Part shown: piece after piece, positions 17,625-25,450 of the stretch
Layout of the letters: every line of letters starts with the position of its first letter
Numbering within the stretch: the stretch's first letter is position 1
Source: an uncultured Bacilli bacterium
Lineage (GTDB): Bacteria; Bacillota_I; Bacilli_A; RF39; UBA660
Assembly: GCA_944358705.1 (NCBI GenBank)
Contig: CALVRR010000017.1
Coordinates: 1-39,224, forward strand
Direction of reading: 5' to 3'
Length of the DNA stretch: 39,224 nucleotides
The notes under the pieces: model-generated
What the model saw: only the letters and a program-made list of their open reading frames with translations
What the model was told of the DNA's origin: nothing
Databases searched by the model: none
Made by a program: the position numbers and the translations under genes

Positions 17625-18398
17625 ATGAAAAAGACAAAAATACTAGTAGTAGATGATAATAAGAGTTTAGTAGAAATGATTAAGGAGTATTTTAGTGAAC
17701 ATTCTGATATCACAATATCACTAGAAGCTTATGACGGAGTAGAGGGAATTCGTTTGATTGAAAAGAAACAAGAGGAGTATGATATTGTTCTATTAGACTT
17801 GATCATGCCAAACAAAGATGGAATAGCAGTACTGGAATTTATGAAGGAAAAAGCAATCGACAAAAAGGTGATTGTATTAACTTCTTATAATACGCAAGAT
17901 ATGATTAGAAAAGTATCGGAGTTAGGAGTCAATTATTTTATCTTAAAACCGTTTGAACTAGAAGATTTAGAAAAAAGAATTTTAGAGGTTGCAGAAGGAG
18001 TAAAATTCGGTGGCAAAGAAATAGATGTATATCATAATAATTTACAAATTGCGATTACGAAAACATTACACGAATTAGGCGTTCCATCACACATCAAAGG
18101 TTATCAATATATTAGGGAAAGTATTTCATTAGTATATGAAAGACCAGAAATTGTAGGAGGAATAACGAAAGAATTATACCCAGAAGTAGCAAAGAAGTTT
18201 AATACCACAGTTTCTCGTGTAGAAAGAGCAATTAGGCATGCAATTGAAGTAAGTTGGAATAGAGGTAATTGGCAGTTAATGGAAGAAATCTTTGGCCACA
18301 GTGTAGATATTGATAAAGCCAAACCAACCAATTCAGAATTTATTATAACCGTAGCGGATAAATTAAGATTAGAGTTCAGTAAACCATTAGCAAATTAG
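17625..18398 (+). CDS. spo0A: Sporulation master response regulator Spo0A
   Basis: This transcription factor, when phosphorylated, switches Bacillota into sporulation and other stationary-phase programmes. The receiver domain (about 1-125) has the acidic pocket Asp10-Asp11, phospho-acceptor Asp58 ([11 protein letters not shown]), Thr86 and Lys108 (ILKPF). The C-terminal Spo0A-specific effector domain (about 142-257) has the hallmark recognition helix [17 protein letters not shown]. At 257 residues it is slightly shorter than in Bacillus (267), mainly in the linker. All key residues are intact, so it should be functional. GAGAGGAGA gives the start. It is monocistronic between two terminators. 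Its place between tpiA and an ATPase-gpmI unit is unusual. Whether the organism sporulates cannot be told from this window. Confidence 0.97.
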   Translation: MKKTKILVVDDNKSLVEMIKEYFSEHSDITISLEAYDGVEGIRLIEKKQEEYDIVLLDLIMPNKDGIAVLEFMKEKAIDKKVIVLTSYNTQDMIRKVSELGVNYFILKPFELEDLEKRILEVAEGVKFGGKEIDVYHNNLQIAITKTLHELGVPSHIKGYQYIRESISLVYERPEIVGGITKELYPEVAKKFNTTVSRVERAIRHAIEVSWNRGNWQLMEEIFGHSVDIDKAKPTNSEFIITVADKLRLEFSKPLAN

Positions 18399-18427
18399 AA
18401 GACGGAAATAACCGTCTTTTTTCTTTC
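18397..18427 (+). terminator. Terminator after spo0A
   Basis: AAGACGG (18399-18405) pairs perfectly with CCGTCTT (18412-18418) around AAATAA, followed by a T-rich tract. Confidence 0.92.
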
Positions 18428-18432
18428 TTACA

Positions 18433-18461
18433 TTGACAAAACAAAAAAATAAAAGTATACT
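18433..18461 (+). promoter_or_regulatory. Sigma-A promoter of the ATPase-gpmI operon
   Basis: Consensus TTGACA (18433-18438) and TATACT (18456-18461) are 17 bases apart. This is one of the best promoters in the window and the only one seen for gpmI. Confidence 0.88.
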
Positions 18462-18494
18462 TATTTTATAAAATGTGTGAGGAGGATACAGATT

Positions 18495-19772
18495 ATGGAA
18501 CGAAAAATAGAAAAATTCTTTCAAAAATGGAAAAAAGATATAATCAGAAAACCACTAGTACTATATGGTCCAAAGCAAGTAGGAAAGAGTTATTCTGCAT
18601 TAAACTTTGGAAAAACGAACTATAAAAATACGATTTATTTTAATACGAGTAACAACAAAACATTAACAGATTTATTCACAAAAGAAAAATCCACCGAACG
18701 CTTAATTCTAAATCTATCCTTACTTTCAGGAGAAACGATATTACAAGAAGATAGTCTTCTAATTTTTGATAATGTCAATAATATAGAAATTATTAAAGGA
18801 CTAAAACTATTCGGTAGTGAACATAGCAAATACCATATAATTGCTATTACTTCTCGCAGAGAAAACTTAACCGAATTTAAGGGAGAAGAATTACAATTTA
18901 AAGGTATGAATGAGATGGATTTTGAAGAATTCTTATGGGCGAAAAATGAAAAAGCTCTAGCAGAATTAATCAAAGAATCCTTTACAAAGCATAAAACTTG
19001 TCCTTTTCACAAACTAGCTTTGGAACTATTTCAAGAATATTTAATGACTGGAGGACTTCCAGAAGTAGTAGTAGCAAACTTAGAAGGAAAAAACGAATAT
19101 GAAATAGATATCATGAAGCAAAAAATATTAGAAGTGTATGAAAAAGAATTAATATTAAGTAAAAACCTAATTGATATACCAAGGGGACTAGAAGTAATGG
19201 AATCCCTTCCAGAACAACTAAAAAAAGACAATAAAAAATTTCAATACGGGGTAATTGGAACAGGAAGACGTGCTAAGGAGTATGAAAGTACAATTAATTA
19301 CTTAGTAAATAATCAAATCGTATATCGAAGTTATAAAATATCTACTGTAAAATCACCCTTAAGTAGTTGTAGAGAAAAAGATAGTTTTAAACTATATTTG
19401 CCAGACGATGGATTATTATTTTCTATGTTACATACCAACTTAAAACAACTACTAAGTGATGAAAAGATAAAAGAAATTTTATATGAAAATAGTATTGCCA
19501 AAACATTAGCAGAAGCAGGATATGCCTTGTATTATTATCAATCCGAAGGAAAAGCAGAAGTAAATTTTGTGATTCAAAATAGAATGGGAAAAATAATTCC
19601 AATAGAATTAATATCAAAAGCAGATTCTAAAGCCAAATCCCTTTCTGTATTTATGAAAAAATTTACAGTAACCGAAGCTTATCGAGTAACCGAAAATAAC
19701 TTTGCAACCAAAAAAGGTGTAAGGTATATTCCAATATATGCAATTTTTTGTTTAAATGATAATAGAATGTAG
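18495..19772 (+). CDS. AAA_14/DUF4143-type ATPase
   Basis: This P-loop ATPase belongs to the large AAA_14-DUF4143 group, whose members have an N-terminal ATPase and a C-terminal nuclease-like fold, with no settled function. Walker A is GPKQVGKS near residue 26, and Walker B is the SLLIFDNV segment. The C-terminal KAEVNFVIQ...PIELIS stretch corresponds to the PD-(D/E)XK-like core (usually E-DFV...IEVK), but the Asp is Asn and the final Lys is lost, so nuclease activity is unlikely. I chose the ATG at 18495 (425 residues) because GAGGAGGA ends 8 bases before it; a GTG 18 bases upstream lacks one. gpmI starts 11 bases after its stop, with its ribosome binding site at the junction, so the two are co-transcribed. 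Confidence 0.88.
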   Translation: MERKIEKFFQKWKKDIIRKPLVLYGPKQVGKSYSALNFGKTNYKNTIYFNTSNNKTLTDLFTKEKSTERLILNLSLLSGETILQEDSLLIFDNVNNIEIIKGLKLFGSEHSKYHIIAITSRRENLTEFKGEELQFKGMNEMDFEEFLWAKNEKALAELIKESFTKHKTCPFHKLALELFQEYLMTGGLPEVVVANLEGKNEYEIDIMKQKILEVYEKELILSKNLIDIPRGLEVMESLPEQLKKDNKKFQYGVIGTGRRAKEYESTINYLVNNQIVYRSYKISTVKSPLSSCREKDSFKLYLPDDGLLFSMLHTNLKQLLSDEKIKEILYENSIAKTLAEAGYALYYYQSEGKAEVNFVIQNRMGKIIPIELISKADSKAKSLSVFMKKFTVTEAYRVTENNFATKKGVRYIPIYAIFCLNDNRM

Positions 19773-19782
19773 GAGGAATAAC

Positions 19783-21285
19783 ATGAAAAAACCAATTGTA
19801 CTAACAATATTAGATGGATACGGATTAAGAGAAGAAGAACATGGAAATGCAGTAGCTCTAGCCAATAATCCAGTCTTTACAGAGTTATGGGAAAAATATC
19901 CCCATACTACTTTAACGGCATCTGGACAATTAGTAGGATTGCCAAAAGGACAAATGGGAAATAGTGAAGTAGGGCATATGAACATAGGGGCTGGTAGAAT
20001 TGTTTATCAACCATTAGAGTTAATCAATAAATCAATCGAAGATAATGAGTTTTTTACAAACGAAACAATAAAAAATGTAATGCATCATGTAAAAGAAAAT
20101 GAGTCGAAGCTACATTTAATGGGACTTATAAGCGACGGAGGAGTACACTCTCACATCAATCATTTACTAGCATTATTAGATATGTGCAAAAGGGAAGAAA
20201 TAAAAAATGTTTATCTACATTTATTTACTGATGGACGAGATGTACCACCTAAAAGCGCTTATACGTATATCGAAAAAGTAGAAGAAAAAATCAAAGAATT
20301 AGGCTTAGGAAAAATTGCTTCTATTTCTGGAAGATACTATGCAATGGACCGTGATAACAATTATGATAGACTAATCAAAGCCTATGATGTTATTGTAAAT
20401 AACAAAGGAGAAATACAAACCTCTCCCAAAGAATATATCGAAACTAGCTATGAAAATGGTATAACAGACGAATTTTTCTTACCAGCAAAATTTACAGAAA
20501 ATGGAAATGTAGAAGAAAATGATGGAATTATTGCCTTCAACTTTAGAAAAGATAGATTACGTGAATTATTTACAGCACTCACAAATCCAGCAGAAGTAGA
20601 TATGGAAACAGTAAAATTTAATAATGTTAAAACAATTACTATGATGCCGGTAGTAGAAAGTGTAAAAGCACCACATGCATTTAGTGATCCAAAGTTAACA
20701 AATATTTTAGGGGAATATATCGAAAAACAAAATTTATCACAATTAAGAATAGCCGAAACAGAAAAATATGCTCATGTCACCTTCTTCTTTGATGGCGGAA
20801 AAGAAGTAGATTATAAAAACGAAAAGAAAATATTAGTACCATCACCAAAAGTTGCAACTTACGATTTAAAACCAGAAATGAGTGCTGATGAAGTAACAGA
20901 AAAGCTATTAACAGAATTGTCAAACACGGATTTAGTAATTTTAAACTTTGCAAATGGCGATATGGTAGGTCACACAGGAGTATTGGAAGCAGCAATTAAA
21001 GCTGTAGAAACAGTTGATAAGAACTTAAAACTAATCTATGATAAGGTAATGGAATTAGGTGGTACATTAATTGTTACTGCCGATCATGGTAACTGCGAAG
21101 AAATGTTAGATGATGATGACAACATAATAACATCTCATACCACAAATCCAGTACCCTTTATTATAACCGAAGAAAATATTACTCTTCATGAAGGAAAACT
21201 AGGAGATATTGCACCGACGATACTAGAGCTAATGAATCTAGAAAAGCCAGTGGAAATGACCGGAGAAAGCCTAATAGAAAAATAA
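19783..21285 (+). CDS. gpmI: 2,3-bisphosphoglycerate-independent phosphoglycerate mutase
   Basis: This enzyme interconverts 3- and 2-phosphoglycerate using a phosphoserine intermediate and two manganese ions. It belongs to the alkaline-phosphatase superfamily. The 500 residues include metal ligand Asp11 (LDGYG), catalytic Ser61 (GNSEVGHMNIGAGR), the DGRDVPP loop, and C-terminal metal sites NFANGDMVGHTG and TADHGNCEEM. The manganese-dependent enzyme is sporulation-linked in Bacillus through pH sensitivity. I chose the ATG at 19783, preceded by TAGGAGGAA, over one 27 bases upstream inside the ATPase gene. Enolase, the usual next gene, is absent; a convergent regulator follows. Confidence 0.96.
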   Translation: MKKPIVLTILDGYGLREEEHGNAVALANNPVFTELWEKYPHTTLTASGQLVGLPKGQMGNSEVGHMNIGAGRIVYQPLELINKSIEDNEFFTNETIKNVMHHVKENESKLHLMGLISDGGVHSHINHLLALLDMCKREEIKNVYLHLFTDGRDVPPKSAYTYIEKVEEKIKELGLGKIASISGRYYAMDRDNNYDRLIKAYDVIVNNKGEIQTSPKEYIETSYENGITDEFFLPAKFTENGNVEENDGIIAFNFRKDRLRELFTALTNPAEVDMETVKFNNVKTITMMPVVESVKAPHAFSDPKLTNILGEYIEKQNLSQLRIAETEKYAHVTFFFDGGKEVDYKNEKKILVPSPKVATYDLKPEMSADEVTEKLLTELSNTDLVILNFANGDMVGHTGVLEAAIKAVETVDKNLKLIYDKVMELGGTLIVTADHGNCEEMLDDDDNIITSHTTNPVPFIITEENITLHEGKLGDIAPTILELMNLEKPVEMTGESLIEK

Positions 21286-21327
21286 AAAAGCAATGCTAAG
21301 AAGAATGTTTCTTTTGCATTGCTTTTT
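21285..21327. terminator. Bidirectional terminator between gpmI and the XRE gene
   Basis: AAAAAGCAATG (21285-21295) pairs with CATTGCTTTTT (21317-21327). The 21-base loop itself can form an AAGAA/TTCTT stem. T-rich flanks exist on both strands. The right arm lies inside the 3' end of the XRE coding region. Confidence 0.8.
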
Positions 21328-21595
21328 CTATTAGAGGTCGAAAAGCTTCCATATCAAAATCTAATAATTCATTTAAATCAGCATCCAATGCTTTGGCGAT
21401 TAACCATATAGAAAAAGTTGAAATATAATCTTCTCCTTTTTCTGACTCTAAATCTCGAATAAATTCATGAGAAACACAAGCAGCCTCCGCAATCTGTGCT
21501 TGTGTCCAACCTTTTTCTAAACGTGCCTCACGAATGTGTTCAATTATTATTTTTTTAAAAAATTTTTCATACTCTTTCTTTTCTTCCTTATTCAT
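21296..21595 (-). CDS. XRE-family helix-turn-helix regulator
   Basis: This 99-residue protein has a classic Cro/CI-type HTH: an N-terminal charged helix, then IREARLEKGWTQAQIAEAA and CVSHEFIRDLESEKG (about residues 20-55) forming the two HTH helices, and a following WLIAKALDADLNELLDF helix. A short C-terminal tail of about 20 residues could support dimerisation. AGGTGAT is the ribosome binding site. It is divergent from the Y-family polymerase gene, sharing a 128-base intergenic region, so it may regulate itself and possibly that gene. The target is unknown. Confidence 0.9.
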   Translation of the reverse strand: MNKEEKKEYEKFFKKIIIEHIREARLEKGWTQAQIAEAACVSHEFIRDLESEKGEDYISTFSIWLIAKALDADLNELLDFDMEAFRPLIEKAMQKKHSS

Positions 21596-21677
21596 ACTAT
21601 CACCTGAAATTTAGTATGCCCAAAATAAAAAAAATAATATGTAAACGATTAGATTACATTTTTCGTTTCTTGTTCGA

Positions 21678-21706
21678 TTGCAACAGGAAAAAAAGTATTT
21701 TATAAT
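21678..21706 (+). promoter_or_regulatory. Sigma-A promoter of the Y-family polymerase gene
   Basis: TTGCAA (21678-21683) and TATAAT (21701-21706) are 17 bases apart. The -35 is overlapped by TTGTTCGATTG (21670-21680), also found at the uvrA promoter. The complement contains a perfect LexA half-site, CGAAC. Confidence 0.82.
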
Positions 21707-21723
21707 AACTTTGAGGGGATAAA

Positions 21724-22950
21724 ATGAAAGAAAGATTAATTTTTCATATTGATGTAAACAATGCCTTTTTATCATGGACAGCAGTGCTATTATTAAAACA
21801 GGGATATAAGAAGGATATAAGAAGGATTCCAGCAATCATAGGTGGCTCAGAAAAAGATCGTAGAGGAATTGTACTAGCTAAATCACCGATTGCCAAAAAA
21901 TTCGGTATTAAAACGGCAGAAACAATATATCAGGCAAAAAAGAAATGTCCTAATTTAGAAATATATCCACCAGATTATAAATGGTATTATAAGCAATCCC
22001 AAAATTTATTTCATTACTTATCCCAATATTCTCCTCAACTAGAGAAGTTTTCCATTGATGAATGCTTTTTAGATATGACAGGAACCCATTATTTATATAA
22101 AGACTATTATGAATTAGCGAAAAAAATCAAAGAAGAGATAAAAGAAAAATTTGGTTTCACTGTAAATATTGGAATAGGCAATAATAAATTATGTGCCAAA
22201 ATGGCATCTGATTTTGAAAAACCAGATAAAATTCATACTCTATTAAAGGATGAAATAGAAGATAAACTATGGCCTTTAGATGTCGGTGATTTATTCATGG
22301 TAGGAAAAAGGACGAAAGCAGAGTTAAATAAATTAAATATATATACCATAAAAGATTTAGCATATGCAGAGGAAAAAGTATTAGAAAAAAAATTCAAAAA
22401 CCAAGCACATAGTTTAAAAGAAGCTGCCTGGGGTATAGATAATAGTAAAGTAGAACCACGCAGTAGTAAAACAACAAGTATTTCAACTACGGAAACATTA
22501 ACCTACGACTATACCGATGAAGAAAAGTTAAAAGAAATATTATTTCGCCAAACAGAGGATGTCACAAGAGAGTTAAGAAAACAAAAGCAATATGCCAAAA
22601 CCGTTGCTGTGATTTTCAAAAATAATCAATTTCAAAACTATTCAGCTCAGGCAAAATTACCACACTTAACGAATAGTACCAAAGAAATATATAAATTAGT
22701 AATAGAAATTTTTAACAAAAGCTATAAAAAAGATCCCATTAGATTAATCGGAGTAAGACTAGCGGATCTGAAAGAAACAAAAGAACGACAATTAACCTTG
22801 TTTGAAGAAGAAAATGAAGAAGAAAAAAAAGAAGAAGAAATTCAAAAAACAATCGATGATATTAATCAAAAATTTGGGAAATCATTGATTGCACCTGCTT
22901 CTTTAAAAATTATAGGAAGTCCAAGGTCAAAAAGAAATCTAAAGGATTGA
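21724..22950 (+). CDS. dinB: Y-family DNA polymerase (DinB/Pol IV type)
   Basis: This is an error-prone translesion polymerase that copies past damaged bases. The 408 residues include metal ligand Asp10 (HIDVNNAF), steric-gate Phe15, the catalytic pair Asp112-Glu113 (SIDECFLDMT), and a helix-hairpin-helix (VGKRTKAELNKLNIYTIKDLA). The little-finger domain follows, then the beta-clamp-binding motif QLTLF (residues 356-360) and an acidic EEENEEEKKEEE stretch. The DVNNAFLSW form of the first motif is typical of a Clostridia-type branch of the family. GAGGGGAT precedes the start. Repair context and a LexA half-site suggest SOS control. It ends in TGA within the terminator stem. Confidence 0.94.
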   Translation: MKERLIFHIDVNNAFLSWTAVLLLKQGYKKDIRRIPAIIGGSEKDRRGIVLAKSPIAKKFGIKTAETIYQAKKKCPNLEIYPPDYKWYYKQSQNLFHYLSQYSPQLEKFSIDECFLDMTGTHYLYKDYYELAKKIKEEIKEKFGFTVNIGIGNNKLCAKMASDFEKPDKIHTLLKDEIEDKLWPLDVGDLFMVGKRTKAELNKLNIYTIKDLAYAEEKVLEKKFKNQAHSLKEAAWGIDNSKVEPRSSKTTSISTTETLTYDYTDEEKLKEILFRQTEDVTRELRKQKQYAKTVAVIFKNNQFQNYSAQAKLPHLTNSTKEIYKLVIEIFNKSYKKDPIRLIGVRLADLKETKERQLTLFEEENEEEKKEEEIQKTIDDINQKFGKSLIAPASLKIIGSPRSKRNLKD

Positions 22951-22965
22951 AAGAATCCTTTTTTT
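22941..22965 (+). terminator. Terminator after the Y-family polymerase gene
   Basis: AAAGGATT (22941-22948) pairs perfectly with AATCCTTT (22954-22961) around GAAAG, followed by T-rich sequence. The gene's TGA stop is in the stem and loop. Confidence 0.92.
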
Positions 22966-22966
22966 G

Positions 22967-22975
22967 TGTTATAAT
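22967..22975 (+). promoter_or_regulatory. Extended -10 promoter of the first orphan gene
   Basis: TGT followed by TATAAT, only a few bases after the previous terminator. Transcription would begin near 22982, just before the GAGGTGA ribosome binding site. Confidence 0.65.
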
Positions 22976-22999
22976 ATAGCACCAATAGAGGTGAGGGGT

Positions 23000-23692
23000 A
23001 TGGGAGAAGAATTTTTAATGGCATATCGTGTAGTAGATATAGATCAACTTTTATATTTTGTTGTTTTTCCAGTACCTAGACGAGAAGAAATTGAAAAAGC
23101 AAACTTTAGTTATCCGGAATATAGAAAAAACTTACTAGCACAAATAACAAAATTACCCCCAGAGGAAAGATTGGAAACATTAAATGCCTGGGCAAGTCCA
23201 AAAGAAATAAAACCATATGATATTGCTATAGGGAAAATACAAATAGCGTATGAACAAGCTTTACAAACAGGAATCAAGGAAGAAGATTTACCGGATATTT
23301 ATACGGAACAAATGAAACAAGTAATAGAAGAATATAAACGTAGTGTAGAAATAAGAAGAGCACTTCAAAAAGAAGAAAACTTAAAAAAGAAATTGGAAGA
23401 AATTAATAAAACAAGAAAAGATCGTTTTGCCTCAGTTTTGAACGGTGAAACCACTGTAACAAGCTTATATATTGGTGACATAAAAGGTATGAATAGAAAT
23501 TATCAACAGAGAGAATTTAAACGATTCTTTTTTGCTCACCTAGATATGGGAATTCAAGAGGAACTAACAGAGTTAGAATTAGAAACAATGACATTACAAG
23601 AAATATGGGATTATAACAAAGAATATTTAGAAAGAAAAAGTGAAAAACGTAGCAAAAGGAAAATTTGCCTAATTAACAAAAAAATAGTATAA
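23000..23692 (+). CDS. Orphan cytosolic protein 1
   Basis: I do not recognise this protein (230 residues from the ATG at 23000, chosen for GAGGTGA at 22988-22994; the ATG at 23018 is an alternative). It has a short hydrophobic stretch (LLYFVVFPVP) near the N-terminus, too short for a clear membrane anchor. A long, highly charged helical middle (about 95-150, with EEYKRSVEIRRALQKEENL) could form a coiled coil, and the C-terminus is very basic (RKSEKRSKRKI). No enzyme motif is visible. Its 3' end contains the promoter of the next gene. Confidence 0.65.
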   Translation: MGEEFLMAYRVVDIDQLLYFVVFPVPRREEIEKANFSYPEYRKNLLAQITKLPPEERLETLNAWASPKEIKPYDIAIGKIQIAYEQALQTGIKEEDLPDIYTEQMKQVIEEYKRSVEIRRALQKEENLKKKLEEINKTRKDRFASVLNGETTVTSLYIGDIKGMNRNYQQREFKRFFFAHLDMGIQEELTELELETMTLQEIWDYNKEYLERKSEKRSKRKICLINKKIV

Positions 23693-23693
23693 T
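23665..23693 (+). promoter_or_regulatory. Sigma-A promoter of the tandem-repeat protein gene
   Basis: TTGCCT (23665-23670) and TATAAT (23688-23693) are 17 bases apart, overlapping the end of the preceding gene including its stop codon. Confidence 0.75.
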
Positions 23694-23719
23694 AACACGA
23701 AAAAAGGGAGAGTAGGAAT

Positions 23720-24763
23720 ATGTACAGCTTAAAAGAAGAAATACAAATAACAGAAGAAACAGAGTTTGAAAGAGATAATATAGAAATAGGATACAATAAG
23801 AAAAATGGAAGTTTTTACTTTCTTTATGTCAAAAAAGAATTAGATGGCAAGTACTGGGTAAGATATTATGACGCTATTAGTGGAGCTAGAGTAGAAAGTA
23901 ATGAATTAATTGGCTATGAAAAGGTAGACAAAAAAGACTTTTTACCAGAAGGAGAAGGACCGGTAAAAGCTCAAGCATTAGCAGAAAAATATAATGAATT
24001 GCTTGAGCAAAGGGTAAATTTCACATTTGGAACGGGAGAGGTACAAAAAGACCAAAAACCAATTCCAAAGACACATATATACCCTTCAAGAAATACTAGT
24101 TCATATACTCAACGTGCGAAACTGGATGTTGTTGACATAACTGAAATTCCATATGAAGAATTAAAAGTAAAATATAATGAGAACAATGGACAATTTTGGT
24201 TTTTGATCAAGCATAGTGGTAGTAATTATGATGCAATTACTGGAGAAATTATATACGAAGAAGAATTAAAAGGATATAGTCCATATCCTACAGAAGCTAT
24301 TTTTGAAGAAAGAGCTTATCAAGGGAAAGAAGTAAGAGCAATCTATGACTATATGAATAATCAAAAAGTAAACTTCACTTTTGGAACGGGAGAGGTACAA
24401 AAAGACCAAAAACCAATTCCGAAGACACATATCTACCCTTCAAGAAATACTAGTTCATATACTCAGCGTGCGAAACTGGATGTTGTTGACATAACTGAAA
24501 TTCCATATGAAGAATTAAAAGTAAAATATAATGAGAACAATGGACAATTTTGGTTTTTGATCAAGCATAGTGGTAGTAATTATGATGCAATTACTGGAGA
24601 AATTATATACGAAGAAGAATTAAAAGGATATAGTCCATATCCTACAGAAGCTATTTTTGAAGAAAGAGCTTATCAAGGGAAAGAAGTAAGAGCAATCTAT
24701 GACCATATGAATAATCAAAAAGTAAACTTCACGAATCCTAGAGCAAAACAAAGAATGAAATAA
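23720..24763 (+). CDS. Orphan protein built of repeated modules
   Basis: This 347-residue protein consists of a divergent first module (about 15-98), then two nearly identical 118-residue modules and a short basic tail (NPRAKQRMK). Each module has a YNENNGQFWFL or YNKKNGSFYFL strand, a YDAI(T/S)G turn, a (E)EELKGYSPY or NELIGYEKV strand, and a helix before VNF. The recurring YDAITGE-type turn recalls beta-rich PepSY- or PQQ-like repeats, but I cannot assign a family. No signal peptide is visible. The two copies differ at six bases, five of them synonymous. The gene has its own promoter and terminator. Confidence 0.7.
   Translation: MYSLKEEIQITEETEFERDNIEIGYNKKNGSFYFLYVKKELDGKYWVRYYDAISGARVESNELIGYEKVDKKDFLPEGEGPVKAQALAEKYNELLEQRVNFTFGTGEVQKDQKPIPKTHIYPSRNTSSYTQRAKLDVVDITEIPYEELKVKYNENNGQFWFLIKHSGSNYDAITGEIIYEEELKGYSPYPTEAIFEERAYQGKEVRAIYDYMNNQKVNFTFGTGEVQKDQKPIPKTHIYPSRNTSSYTQRAKLDVVDITEIPYEELKVKYNENNGQFWFLIKHSGSNYDAITGEIIYEEELKGYSPYPTEAIFEERAYQGKEVRAIYDHMNNQKVNFTNPRAKQRMK
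24014..24721 (+). repeat. Two tandem 354-bp direct repeats within a gene
   Basis: Copy 1 (24014-24367) and copy 2 (24368-24721) have the same length and differ at six positions (348/354 identical). Five changes are silent and one changes Tyr to His near the end. The unit is exactly 118 codons, so the reading frame is kept. A third, short start of the unit follows copy 2 and then diverges. Confidence 0.97.
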
Positions 24764-24783
24764 GAGGGAAACCTCTTTTTTAT
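24760..24783 (+). terminator. Terminator after the repeat protein gene
   Basis: AAGAGG (24762-24767) pairs with CCTCTT (24772-24777) around GAAA, followed by a T-run. Confidence 0.88.
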
Positions 24784-24811
24784 TGACGAATAATCCCCCA
24801 AAATATAAAAT
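24783..24811 (+). promoter_or_regulatory. Sigma-A promoter of orphan gene 3
   Basis: TTGACG (24783-24788) and TAAAAT (24806-24811) are 17 bases apart, directly after the preceding terminator. Confidence 0.7.
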
Positions 24812-24834
24812 GAGAATAGGGGATGAAAAATAGT

Positions 24835-25335
24835 ATGGAAGTATTAAAAACAGTAAAAGTAGATAAAGAAAAAATGGCAACAATGAATCATTTACTAAGT
24901 GATAAAATTACGAAGGTTTTAGAAAATCAAAGACAAAGTGAATATTTAGAAGGAATTATATACACAGGGAGTAATCATTTTAGACCAGAAGTAGAACTGA
25001 CATTTATTTGGAATGATGCCAATATAGAACCGGTAAAGTTTTCTATAGAGGAAATACAACGAATCAGACTATCAACCGGAATGGATATTAGAATAGAAAA
25101 TGTTCCAGAATGGTATTATCGACTAGAAGAAAGATTTCAAGATCGAATAGAATCTCCCAGAGAATTTAATGCTAGAAATGGTTATATTTTATATGATAGA
25201 AATAATAGAATAAAAGAACTACAAACAGACCTAAAAAACGATTCATCATTAGATATGATAGACAATTATTGGATAAGTGAAGTTTGTATGTTTGATCCAC
25301 CAGTACAATTTATTAGAAGAAGAAATCAAGGATAG
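24835..25335 (+). CDS. Orphan cytosolic protein 3
   Basis: I do not recognise this 166-residue protein. I chose the ATG at 24835, about 12 bases after GGGG at 24819-24822; an in-frame ATG 12 bases upstream abuts that sequence and leaves no spacer. The protein is acidic-basic mixed, with a helical N-terminus, a beta-like ELTFIWNDANIEPVKF segment and a charged middle (WYYRLEERFQDRIE). No signal peptide, membrane segment or catalytic motif is seen. It has its own promoter, but I found no clear terminator in the 115 bases after it, which hold only the promoter of the next gene. Confidence 0.65.
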   Translation: MEVLKTVKVDKEKMATMNHLLSDKITKVLENQRQSEYLEGIIYTGSNHFRPEVELTFIWNDANIEPVKFSIEEIQRIRLSTGMDIRIENVPEWYYRLEERFQDRIESPREFNARNGYILYDRNNRIKELQTDLKNDSSLDMIDNYWISEVCMFDPPVQFIRRRNQG

Positions 25336-25392
25336 TAATTACAGAACGGCAATATGCGGATTTGAACATTCTATACAAATAAGAGGTTTTAT

Positions 25393-25421
25393 TTGACAAA
25401 ATAGAGATTTTCCATCATAAT
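25393..25421 (+). promoter_or_regulatory. Sigma-A promoter of orphan gene 4
   Basis: TTGACA (25393-25398) and CATAAT (25416-25421) are 17 bases apart. The -35 region ATTTGACAAA is also a 9/10 match to a reversed Spo0A box, but that overlap is expected from TTGACA alone. Confidence 0.75.
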
Positions 25422-25450
25422 ATAACACCATAAAAGGAAGGAGAAAAAAT

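Noticed and set aside
24014..24721. CRISPR array or mobile-element repeats
   Set aside because: The repeats are two long adjacent coding units with no spacers, no inverted ends and no transposase.
25391..25400. A Spo0A box at the promoter of orphan gene 4
   Set aside because: The 9/10 match is mostly the TTGACA -35 hexamer itself, so it is expected by chance at good sigma-A promoters. The same caution applies to 18431-18440.
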